From: Sipunculus nudus | Taxonomy: Eukaryota > Annelida > Sipuncula > Golfingiida > Sipunculidae | Assembly: GCA_026874595.1 (NCBI GenBank) | Contig: CM049308.1 | Span: 73,752,624-73,816,623, forward strand | DNA length: 64,000 nt | Direction: 5' to 3' | Part shown: one piece after another, positions 32,236-44,200 of the stretch | How the letters are laid out: the number at the start of each line of letters is the position of its first letter | Position numbering within the stretch: the stretch's first letter is position 1 | Made by a program: the position numbers and the translations under genes | The notes under the pieces: generated by a model | What the model saw: only the letters and a program-made list of their open reading frames with translations | Told to the model about the DNA's origin: nothing | The model's database searches: none

Positions 32236-32339
32236 CGTCTTCCAATCCAGGCCCTGTGCCAAAACTATTTATAGAGCTGACATCATCTTGGCTAATGGCC
32301 AACATCGAGGCACTGGCAATCTGCCAATGGTAAACCAAG

Positions 32340-32800
32340 TGCTGCCATGTGTACACAAAAGTGGTCCCTTCTTGAAATAACTTTGAAATTAATTTTCCAA
32401 ATACAAAATACTTTACAGCTGACTTTTTATAAGAAAAAAATCAGGAATACATGTAAAATTATTTCAGATGCATACTGAATGCAAAATTAAAATACAGATA
32501 TATCCCACTGATGGCAAATTCTTGAATTAAGTTAAGTTGGGATACCAATAATCTATAATCCATGTAAAGTTGTATTTATATAGCCACAGAGAGCTGAATA
32601 TCCATGAATATCCCATTGCCTGAGATGATGAATAACTTAAATCATAAATCTAATTTTTTAAAAGCTTTTAAAATATCTTTCTTGTCAATATTAACTAAAG
32701 ATAACCTGAAATCTAAATGTCTAGTGGCATGATGTAATGGATGCTGATAAACTGGTGCCAGGCTAGATGTAACAGCACACAGCTAACATATATGGTAAAA
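32340..32800. other. AT-rich interior of element B
   Basis: No repeat unit, gene or site is recognised in this stretch. Confidence 0.4.
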
Positions 32801-33720
32801 TGACTTAATTCAATCTCCATAATTCAGCCAAAAATCATTCATGTGGAACCATTATTGACAATTATTATAAGAATTATTTTAGGGATTATACCTGTAAACT
32901 ACTTAACAAACTTGCTTCAGTGGCAACAGTGGAAAAACCTTTCACAGGTTTATAACTCATACAGGAAGATACAGCAAACTGGCTACGTTCAGCTTCCCGT
33001 AACCCAGCCAAAAAGCACTGAACCAAAACCACTTGAACAAACTTGAATTATCAACTACTGAGGATAATTAATGTGTGAGATTTAAAAATATGGCCCAGTG
33101 GTTTTTGAGAAGATCTTTGTAGCCACTGAACTAAAATGGGCTGTTATGGCATATGACTAAATTCAGCTTCCCATAACTTAGCCAAAAGTCACTGAAAAGA
33201 GACCATTTGAACAAACTTCAGAAAGCACTACCCTAGGATCATTTCTGTGTGATATTAAACATTTTGGCCATATGGTTTCAGAGAAGACGTTTTTTGTAGC
33301 CCTCAGTGTGATACAGGCACTGATGACTCCGTATAGAAAAGCCGATGCAGGTGGCGCCACCAATACCTCAATTTCAGATATGACCTATGTGACCAACATT
33401 GGCAGAAAATTTGGTGATGATAGCTCCAGCCGTTTCTGAGATTTAAATTTTAATATGCTTTTTTGAACAGATGACAAAGTTCAACCTCCTGTAACTCGGC
33501 CAAAAATCTCCGAACTGGAACATCGAACAAATTTGAGAGATTGTTCCAGGGATCATTTCTGTGAAATATAGGACAATTTGGCTGGACAGTTTCGGAGGAG
33601 AAGATTTTTAAAGCTTTTTTAGCTTTTTCCCCCTTAAAATCTAAGAAAATGCAAAAAGAAAAAAAAATAAAATCCGATACAGTTTTTTGGATGACTGATT
33701 ATTTGCAAAATTTTTGGTGA
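32800..33720. repeat. ~220-bp degenerate tandem units inside element B
   Basis: Units share CCATAACTTAGCCAAAA, GAACAAACTT, GGATCATTTCTGTGTGA and GTTTCAGAGAAGA blocks, near 32820-33120, 33160-33300 and 33480-33620. GGTGGCGCCACC lies at 33351-33362. Confidence 0.6.
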
Positions 33721-33821
33721 TGCTAGCTCCTGCCGTTTTTGAGATAGCTATGGTTAACGTACAGACGACGCACGACGTACGACACACGACATATGACACC
33801 GCACCAATGCACAGGTTCGCT

Positions 33822-34170
33822 AAAAAATTGATACAAAAGCTCCAATATTGATCAACATGATTTTTTTAATTTCCTGTAAACTTGTGGAGCCCCCTGGATT
33901 TTCTGCACTTTTTTTCTCTATTTTTGAGGCCTTCAAAGATGTGGTAGTCCATCAACAGGGCACATATATCATAACCGCTTGACATCCGAGGAGGTCCATG
34001 AAAAATCTCTAAAGAAACCTTAAATAAGGTCTCTGTTACCCATATCCTCTGAGCTAAGCTTCAGTTGAATAGGGATATCACCTACATAATTTGGCATTCA
34101 GATGATAAAATTCCTTTTGTGAGTGTCTCCGTAGTCAGCTGAGCATAATGACTCATGAGTCACTTGTTCA
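33822..34170 (+). repeat. Family A, right part after element B
   Basis: The interrupted family A unit resumes (GATACAAAAGCTCC, then a CAGGGCACA marker at 33957) and ends with the right-end motif AGTCAGCTGAGC and TGACTCATGAGTCAC at 34134-34164. Confidence 0.7.
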
Positions 34171-35154
34171 TGATTACCACCAGCCATCTGGGAAGGTTTC
34201 TTTCAAAAACCGATTTCTGAAGATGTCTGTACACAGAAAGATGGGCCAGTTCAGGTCCCTGCATCTCCCTAATCATCTCTTGTGAACTGTTTGTGGTTTA
34301 TTATAACACTAACAAATAAATCTCCAGATATACATGTTATTTATTTACATACATATATCACATGAACACAATGAGTTTTATACATATCTAGATGAACATT
34401 AATTATCAATGAACCAAAAATATTCAACAATACAGAGTATCTCATGGCTGAATGTATTTCATGGCTCTTTGCCATGCATTCAATCCAATTATAACATCAG
34501 GATTTTAGTGTGGTCCAAAAAAGTGTTATTCCACCCTAAAATTTGTTGGTACACATCCCCTTGCCCACCAAACTCTTTCTGCAGATAGATTCTCACCTGG
34601 ATGCTGTCCTTGGAGTACTTTACTGTTGAACCCACACACTATTTACGAACCCTGACAGATTCTTGGAATCACTCATGGCAGCTTCCATTTTTTGGATGTA
34701 ATAGGTGGCATGTCAAAATTATGGGTATACCTTAAGTATCTTTGATACATAGATATTGTGTGGTCCCGTATGTTGCCACTTAGAACATCCTGGTGTGGAA
34801 GAACCTTCTTCTCCTATAATGTTCAGAGATGAAACTCTCAATGACCTATGAAGCATAATTTATGATGTTACAGAGAACAATGATGTCATGCATGTTACAG
34901 CAAGTGAGCTGACAGCATTATTTCATAACATATTTTGATAGAAAAAAATATGTTCTTGGGAACAAAATACGTTTATATCAAACCCAGAGCTCCAGCATTC
35001 CAGGGCACCGTCTCTGCAGTGCATATATGTATAACCTCTTTGTAGGATGAGGTTTATACTGCAGACTCAGATACGCCTATAACCAACCCTTCCCGTGACT
35101 ATATTTTCACATTTCATATAAAATTTGACAGCTATAACCAGGCTACTTTCTGTG
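34171..35154 (-). other. CEBPZ: 3' UTR and downstream flank of CEBPZ
   Basis: Non-coding sequence downstream of the CEBPZ stop. A minus-strand AATAAA lies at about 34339-34344 (plus-strand TTTATT), roughly 810 bp past the stop and close to the repeat edge. Whether the transcript ends there is not known. Confidence 0.45.
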
Positions 35155-35288
35155 TTACCTTTTCCCTGAATGTTTGCCTTTGTGTCCCTGTTTTCCTTTC
35201 TTGAATCCAGACTTTCCTTTTCTTCCTTGCCACTTCTTTCCTTTCATCCATCTTTCTCGATCTGTCTCCCATTTCAACTGTTTCACAT
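35155..35288 (-). CDS. CEBPZ: CEBPZ last coding exon (basic tail)
   Basis: It follows TTACAG, finishes a Asp codon, and reads VKQLKWETDRERW then a Lys/Gly-rich tail ending GKHSGKR and TAA. The basic end is typical of nucleolar proteins. Confidence 0.9.
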
Positions 35289-38200
35289 CTGTAACAAAAT
35301 AGCCACATGAAAGAGTGTCAGATTAATAATAGCTGAAAAAAAAACCCATAAAATATAATGGATCATTGATAAAACCATCTCAAAAGCTTAAGTTTTTTGG
35401 CACCGTCCTGTGACCAATGTTCAGGAAAAAAACCCCAACTTTTGCCAAGATTTAGATGAGTGACAGACCTTATCCACTGCATACAATGACCATCTACAAT
35501 GTTTGGGTTTTGTTAACCAGTATTACAGGATTTGGTCCAGTAAAATTTAATATGCCCAAGAGGCTTAAACAGGAACCTCACTGATAGCCCTTCATAGTTT
35601 AATTTATTTTCTGTAAGGTATTGTTTTCACTTTATATCTACATATTAAGATACAACAAAATAAGACTTTCTTGTCAATATTATGGACCTGCAAACTCAAT
35701 GTCAGTCACCACCTGTAGGTGGCAGCAGAGCAGTGAAAAAGGATAAAGTCCATGGATTGTGAGGGGTTTTCCAATAAATTTGGTTATCAATTTTATATCT
35801 TTGATTTGATTCTTGATTCATAATAACTTCAGCAGTAAATTTCAGACCTTCTTTTAAATAAAAGCAAGTATTTTCACAATGGGTGTAAGTTACTTTTAGT
35901 AAGTAAAAGGACATGTAGCTCTCTCTCTTTACTGGCCCTATTTTTGTTTCTAGGCATGTGTAGCAGTCTACCAGGCAAACATTGAAACTGGATCTAGGGT
36001 GAATATAAGGGGTTGCAGTTGAATGCACTGATTATTCAATGCATTGTTACATCCCTAAACAGATCTATTATAAAATGATAATTTCCATTTTTATTAACTT
36101 ACCAGAGTTATCTTTATTTGACAGAGCATTAGATCCTATTGTGTTCACTTTGGATGCTGCACTATCTTCTATCAGATCTGCAAACTGTAATTACAAAAAT
36201 AAAACATCATGAAAAGTAAAACCTTATTATATCAGCCATGGTTACATCAAATATGTTCCGAGTCAAATTCTCAAAGTTAAGTTCCCAGGACATTTAGTAA
36301 TATTACATGAATTACCAAGAAATATATCAAATATATTCAGGTGCAACTATTACACATTTTGCCATCCGTTTTGAAATATATACAAAATCTTTAAGAATCA
36401 TATAATAATTTATATCCTATTATGCTTGCCAAAACAAAATATAACATAACGTCTGAATCTATTCCCTACAAATTATTTACAGTGGAGTACACATACAAAA
36501 GCCTCTTTCTTATAAAAATATTCAAATTCAACATTAATTGCAGTCATAAATTTAACTGTCTTGTTGTGAAAGTTAATGATCAGAGATGATATTTGAGGGG
36601 AACAGTATACTTCAAAATGCCATCTCTTTATAAAAAACACATCACGTGAAGCCTCAACTATAATTATTATCAAATTAATGAAACATATATAAATTGTAAA
36701 GCTTTTATATATGTAGAATGGTAATAACATTTTAATTTTGAAGGTAAGTTGATGTACGATTCAGCTGAGATTCCAGTCTATGAATAAAAGTACTTACATC
36801 ATCTGCAGCTGCGAATACATCAGTCAAGTCATCTCTGAAATAAAGCAAAATAACAATAAATGCCACGATAAAGGTAAAAAGGAGGTGACAATAGAGTTGG
36901 ACCCGGCTGAATCTAAAGAAAACCTCACAGAAATATCCGAGGAAATCCAATAGCTCAATGTCAAATATACAGAAAGCTGCATTCCTTCTATTCATACAAT
37001 GTAACTGTTGGGGAAATCATAAGTTTCACGCTTTTAGCATGAGCTAGATTTGCGCTATAATAAGAACACGCGTAAATTCGATGCGGTCGTTTAGAAGATT
37101 GCAGCGTTCTCGCCTAACACAGTCATGTGGGCCTGGTAATCCCTCCATGCATGTTCGCCAGAATATTAGAAAAGTCATGTTGTCATAAGAGTTCATAGCA
37201 AGTGATTTCTCCAGAAAGACCCCGTCTCATTTATAGTGATTTGTGAAAAAATAAGTAGCCTTTTAAGACACCCCTAGCCCTTCCCATAGCTTTGAAATAC
37301 GACTGAGCTGAGACCGACCTGCGACTGTTGTAAGTTCTGTTGTTGTTTGGACATGGCTGGCTGCTTCGGGTTAGTATAATCACAGCTGTTGTTGTAGAGA
37401 AATTCTACAACTTACTCAAATGTCAAACAACGTAGCTGGTTGCAGTACCATTGCATCATCAAACGTGATAAGTTCTGATTAATTACGTATTGTTTACACC
37501 TTGTGGTCACGGTACTCGACTAGTCGCCTGCGGCATATAAGCAGTCAACTGAAGGTTGTTAGGTGGGATGTAGTTACGATACAAACCTGTCTTTTATAAA
37601 TATTTTAATAATTTGCTACTCAATTAATTACCTTACATACGAATTTGCGCGAAAATTCGAACTGCGCTAATGCTATAAAAGGAGAAATGCAGGAAAATTC
37701 AGACACACCAAATTAACAACTTCTACAGTATGTTTATTAATTGAGGTAAATCCTTGGAACCTTTGATAAAAACTAGATATTTCTTGGCACTGCAGGCGCC
37801 ATATTATCCCCAGACAATTAACCTCCCCCCTCCCCCCCCCCCCCCCAGAATAGGATCCCATCTTGAATTCAGACGAGAGACTGACACTTGGCAAGCCACC
37901 TTGGTTTCTTATAAGTATGGGCATAATTAAGGTAAAGGTCACTCTCATAGGAGAGGTCATGATCCATATGTCAATTTGATTTTTGGACCAATCCATGCAT
38001 CCCTCTGTGAGATATTAAAGTTAACATCATTTCAGCGTTATTGCCTCTGTGACCTTGAAAAATGCATCAAGGTCATCCATATTTGACCTTGGCCTAGTCC
38101 TTGATAAGATGCATCTAAACTGTAAATTTGATGACTGTATAACAAATTCTTTTTGAGTTATTGCCCTAATATCATTTTAACATAATTGCTGCTGTGACCT

Positions 38201-41200
38201 TGAAAAAATGCATCAAGGTCATCCATATTCGAACTTGACCTAGCCGTTCATAAGATGCATCAAACCTGTGGGTTTGGTGACTGTACCTCAAATTCTTACA
38301 AAGTTATTGCGTTAACATCATTTTAACAAGAAAACGACACAAGGTGGTGCCACCTGTCTTCTGCTAAAGACAAAGCTATCCAAGATCTTCGTTCAATTTG
38401 ATTTTTGGATCATTCCATGTATCCTTTACTGAGATTTTAAACATTTTGTGTGAATTTCACCAAATATGGGAATATTCAAGGTCAAGGCCACTCTCATAGG
38501 AAAGGTCATGACCCCAATTTAAATAAACATCATCCCATAACCCTTATCTATGTATATGCATAATATAAAAGAAATCTGTCCATTAGTTTTTGACTTATAA
38601 TTATAATAAAGTGGCAGTTTTCGGGGTATTAAAAGGCACGAAAACAAGTGAAGAATAATAGGTGGCGCCACCAGTTTCTGGAACATGACAACCCTATCCA
38701 TGATCTTTGATCAACTTGATTTTGGGATCAATCCCTGCAAGATTTCTTGTGATATATTTAAGAATTTGTGTGATTTTCCCCTAAATTGGACCTATTCAAG
38801 GTCAAGGACACTCTCCTAGTTAAGGTCATGACATCATTTTAAATAGGCGTCATTCTCTTACCCATATCTATACATATACCAAGTTTGGTAAAGATCTGTG
38901 TCATATTTTTTGAGTTATCACGCTAACAAGATTAATATGCAGCGGCGGCGGTGGCGGCGGGACCGTCATGAAAACATAGTATCCCCCCCCCCCCCGACTT
39001 TGTCTGGGGATACAATTAGCTAAAGCAGGTGGATCAGGCACCTGCTCATTTCTTTTATATCCACGTGTTTACAGTTTGGGTAGCAGTGGGTCATAATCAA
39101 AACATTCAAAAAAGATATCTGGACAAAAATAAACAAGTGCACCACAAATGTTGCATAATATACTGGTCCTCTAAATGGTGACCTCTGACCTCATTAAAAA
39201 TGTTTGAATTTTGATGAGAATGTAATTCAGGTGAGAAACTCTATTGATAAAAATGTATACTGAGTTTCATAAAATCCATAAGATTTTTGGTAAGTAACCG
39301 TGGTGCCACTAAAGTTTGGTGACCTCTGAGCTTATTAAATATGCGTGGGTTTTGCTGGAAATCAAACTTTAGCAAGACATTATTTTTTTTAATATTTCTG
39401 CTGAGTTTGATTAAAATCCATCTTATTCCTGGTAATTTATCACAGCGACACCACAAAGTAGCCTAGTGTCCTCTAATCCTATTAAATATGTGTGGATTTT
39501 GCCAATAATCAAACTCTGGCAAAAAAATCTATTGGTTAGTAGTTATGGCGAGTTTCCTGAAAATCCTTCCAAGCGCTGGTAAGTTATCGTGGTCACACTA
39601 AACGTTTATGGATAGATGGTGGGTATTATATAATGTGTCCAATCATAGGCCCTCTGACATCAAAAAGTCTACAATCAGCATACATAGCATCAGAGTGCTT
39701 TAAAATCCTGCAACAAGGACCGCATTGTAAGGCACTATGAGGATGCAAATATTTTCATCATTTTTGACACCTCATGGCCTATAAGTTTGCTGCCACTTGA
39801 CATGAACCAGACCAACAGTTAGTTTTTTTAGTATACTTTCTAACAACACCTTTCATGTGCGAGAACCATCCTGTTTTAACTTAACATCTTGGTAAATCCC
39901 TCTGCATGTTTGTTGAATTTCTGACTGCATGAATACAAGCATGGCTTGCATGAGTCTTCTTTGACAATAGCTTACTTATACATGATACAGGAAATGACTC
40001 AATACCAGACAGATTTTCAGTTTGGTTTGATTTCACGTGTAACCTTTTTGTTCATTTAACACTTGTAGCCTAATGTGAAGATGATCAGCTTTTTACCACA
40101 GTATCAATGTAACATGATGGATGAATGTTGTAGTACATTCCCCTATACAGTTTGTATCACAACTCAAGTTAGGCTTACCAGCCCACTATAAATGCACTAT
40201 AATACCTAGATAATCACCAAGACTTTCCTAGATATCCACCAAGATTTATTTATGTAATCACCAAGACTTACCTTAGATTATCACCAAGACTTACTTACAT
40301 AACCATTAAGACTTCTCTAGATAATCACCAAGACACACTTACATAACCACCAAGACTTATCTAGATAATCACCAAGATTTACCTGGATAATCACCAAGAC
40401 TTACCCAGATAATTGCCAAGACTTACCTACATAATAACCAAGACTTACCTAGATAATGACCAAGACTTACTTAGATAACCACCAAGACTTACTTACATAA
40501 TCACCAAGACTTACCTAGATAATCACCAAGACTTACCTAGATAACCACAAAGACTTACTTACATAACCACCAAGACTTACCTAGATAATCACCAAGACTT
40601 GCCTGGATAATCAACAAGACTTACCTAGATAATCACCAAGACTTACTTAGATAATCAACAAGACTTACCTAGATAATCACCAAGACTTACCTTGATAATC
40701 ATCAAGACTTACCTAGATAAACACCAAGACTTACCTAAATAACCACCAAGACATACCGGGATAATCATCAAAGTCCTGGTCACTGATGCTTCACTGACTT
40801 ACATAACCACCAAGACTTACCTAGATAATCACCAAGATTTACCTAGATAACCACCAAGACATACCTAGATAATCACCAAGACTTACTTAGATAACCACCA
40901 AGACTAACCTAGATAATCACTAAGACTTACCTAGATAATCACCAAGACTTACCTAGATAATCATCAAAGTCCTGGTCACTGATGCTTCCTGCATCATTCT
41001 CCTCATCATCCTCAGCATCCTTCTTGGTCTTTGCTGCATGGTTACTGAACAATCTGCAGGGATACAACAAAGATTATTCATTTGTACTAAATGTCACAAA
41101 ATGTGATGATATGTAAATAAATCATCTGACAAAATAGACCTTTAACCTTATGCTGACTCTGATAAGAACTGACACCTAAACATGTTTCAAAGCAAATTTA

Positions 41201-44200
41201 GCACAGCTGAAGCATATAGGCTTCTTGTTGGCTTCATAAAGACTTATATTTCATCTAACAAAAATCTATGATTGTGAAAAGAAATTTCATTGTTGAAAGA
41301 TATGCTTATATAATAATTTTTACAAACTATTTTATCATAAAATAATTGATAATCAATGCCAGTGTAAGATTAAAACTGAAATCAGTATTAAAATTTCTAT
41401 GAAATTTAAACAATAATGAATCATCAATCCTGGACTGATATTTGATAGTGCCTTACTCTGACAGTTAGCCCAGGATATATGCCTGTTGTTCAGTATATTA
41501 CCTGTAGAAGAATTTTTCGTCTGCAGGGATCTGTTCCTCTCTCTGCTCCAGGTTATCATCACTATTCACTGGAATGCTCTTCACCCCGTTCAGCTCACCC
41601 TGATCTCTACGAGAGGTCATCCGGTTCTTATGGTCCTCTAATAATCAAGAGAAAGCTGGTGTTAAAATATGATTAATTCTACAAAATAAAACCAGTGGTA
41701 TCATTAGCAGCTTAATGAAGGTATGGCTGTCCTTGCAATACAATATAACTTTATTGTTTTGTAGAATTGTTTGGAAATTCCATGAAAAAGTAAATTATAA
41801 ACAAACTGGATGTGTCGGAACGACACGAATGCCCATACCTGGAGCAAATTAGAAATATTTGTTAAATTCTGTAAAATTTTTCAGTTAAAAGTTCAGGAGG
41901 CGTTGTATGGTTAAAAGTAGGTCAACAAGGGCAAAATGCAAACTCAATCTGTAACAGGTCATTATCACGCAACACACCAAATATCAGGCCAGTATCTGCA
42001 GGCATTGTGAAAAAAAAGGTCCATACATGTCCATTTTTCATAAAAATTTCTGTTTTCATGAAATTTTCTATGTTCAGGATCTGTCATATGGTCAAAAATA
42101 GGTCAACTGGGACGAATCGCGAACTTGATCTGTAAGTGGTCATTATGCGGCCCACAGACCAAACATTAGGCCAGTATCTTTGCGAAACTAGAATATTAGC
42201 AAAAGCTGATATCAGTTATAAATTTGAATTGGAGAGGTATGTACCATGTTTCATAACAATCCACCAAATGCCCCCTGAGAAATAAGCTCCTACGTTTTTT
42301 CTATACTATAGCTCTGAGACCTTGAAAAGTAGGTCAAGATCACCCATCTTTGAACTTGACAAAGATTTTGTAAATATCATGCTGAAGAAATGAAGTTCCT
42401 GTGTTGAATAACTTTGGAGATATCTGTACAAAAGGCCACAATTGAAAAATCCGATAAAATTCATTGAAAAATCAGAAATTGTAGGTGGTGCCACCAAAAT
42501 TGTGCAGCACATACAGACCAACATTCCAAATGATCATAGTAAGTGTGAAAATCCACACAATGGTTGCTGAGATATAACCTTCTGAGTGTTTTTGTACAAT
42601 CAGCTCTAAAACAAAGAAAAATAGGTCAAGGTCACCCATCTTTGTACTTGACCAAGATTTTGTTGATATACATCTTCACAGATGAAATAAAATTTCAACA
42701 GTAAATCCTTTTAGAGATATCCCGCTCACAAGGCCAAAATTAAAAATCCGATAAAAATTGATTAAAAAATCAATTGTAGGTGGCGCTACCAAAATTGTGC
42801 AGCACATACAGACCATCAGTCCCAATGATCATAGTAAGTTTGTGAAAATCCACACAATGGTTCCTGAGATATAAGCTTCTGAGTATTTTTTTTATAATCA
42901 GCTCTAAAATGTAGAAAAAATGGATCAAGGTCACCCATCTTTGAACTCGACCGAGATTTTATCGATATACATCTTCACTGATGAAATAAAATTCCAACAG
43001 TGAATCCTTTTAGAGATATCCCGCTCACAAGGTAAAAATTAACGGACACGGAACGGACGGACAGACGGATGGACAGCTTAAGTGACGACAATAGCCCATC
43101 AGCCTATGAGCTGAGGGCTAAAAAAGGCCGTACATGTACACTTGTCATGAAAATTTCTATTTTTCATGATTTTTTTTTATTTTTAGGAGCCCTTAAACAA
43201 TCAAAAGTAGGTCAACTGGGACGAAACGCGAACTCGATATGTAACTGTTCATTATTTGCCCACACATAAAAATTCAGGGCGGTATCTACAGGCATTGCGG
43301 TAAAATATTCGGACATATGCATTTGTTATGAACATTTCTATTTTTCATGAAACTTTCTATGTTCAGGAGCAGTCAAACGGTCAAAAGTAGGTAAACTGGG
43401 ACGAACTGCGAACTCCATCTGTAACTGGTCATTATCTGCCCACACACCAAAATTCAGGCCAATATCTGCAGGCATTGCAAAAAAAAAATCCGTACAACTG
43501 TTTGATTTCGGAATGACGGAATGACGGACATGGGTAAAACTATATGCCCCGGCCACTTTGTGGCGGGCGCACAAAAATGGTTTGGACAGTACTGGTAAAC
43601 TCAATGGGATGTAGCCATTTCATCTTAAGATATTTTTATCAAAATAAAAAGTTCTACAAAATAAAGATATAAATAGTGAATTCTTCAAGCTACTAACAGA
43701 ATTCAAAATAAATGTTTAAAGTCTGCACATCATCACATGAATCAAGACAACTAAACAGATGACAACATTTACAATATTGACTATGTCCTTTAAAACCATT
43801 GTGATTATGATCAAATCAGGTAGCATATCTTGTTCTTTGCCTTTTTTTATTCTTTTGGGATTCCTGTACACAAATCTGTCTAAAAAATTAATCAGTGTGA
43901 TGTCTTTCAAAGGATCCCCTGTATAGCTGATGTGTTTTCCCTGCAAAAAAAGGGACAGAAATAAGCAAGATCTGAAATTTTTGTCATTTTCAGTTCATGC
44001 AAAGTAAGCTGGACAGTAAGCTGAAATTCTTTTCTTTAAAAAATCAAATTGACCAAGTCTCATCAAAAAGAATTTATTTAACATTAAAATTATAATTTCA
44101 TCTTGTTTATTAGTCCTGTGTATTGAAGGGGTGGGTGGGGGGAGGGGTCTCCGTTGTTACTGCTTGTTGCTGAAAAAATGTTAATTTTAAAATTCATCTA

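Larger units (their letters stand above)
29936..33820 (+). mobile_element. Element B (~3.9 kb) inserted into family A
   Basis: The left end reads AACAAGGCCTACAGGCCTAA then GCAAACCTGTGCAATG (29957-29972); the right end is CAATGCACAGGTTCGC (33805-33820), an inverted match of about 16 bp. Family A sequence stops just before and resumes just after (ATTGATACAAAAGCTCC), so the interior is an insertion. It contains the GGTGGCGCCACC tandem array, short tandem duplications and ~220-bp units, and ends in a CGACGCACGACGTACGAC-rich stretch. No transposase frame is seen. It is probably non-autonomous and may itself be composite. Confidence 0.6.

Noticed and set aside
36732-36995. 87-codon minus-strand frame overlapping the CEBPZ micro-exon
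   Set aside because: It is in a frame different from the exon and crosses both splice sites.
37330-37375. Start-like ATGGCTGGCTGC with a nearby GT donor in a CEBPZ intron
   Set aside because: No partner exon, protein similarity or conservation to support a nested gene.
40215-40952. CRISPR-like array
   Set aside because: Units are contiguous with no unique spacers, the genome is eukaryotic, and the unit equals the adjoining splice donor.
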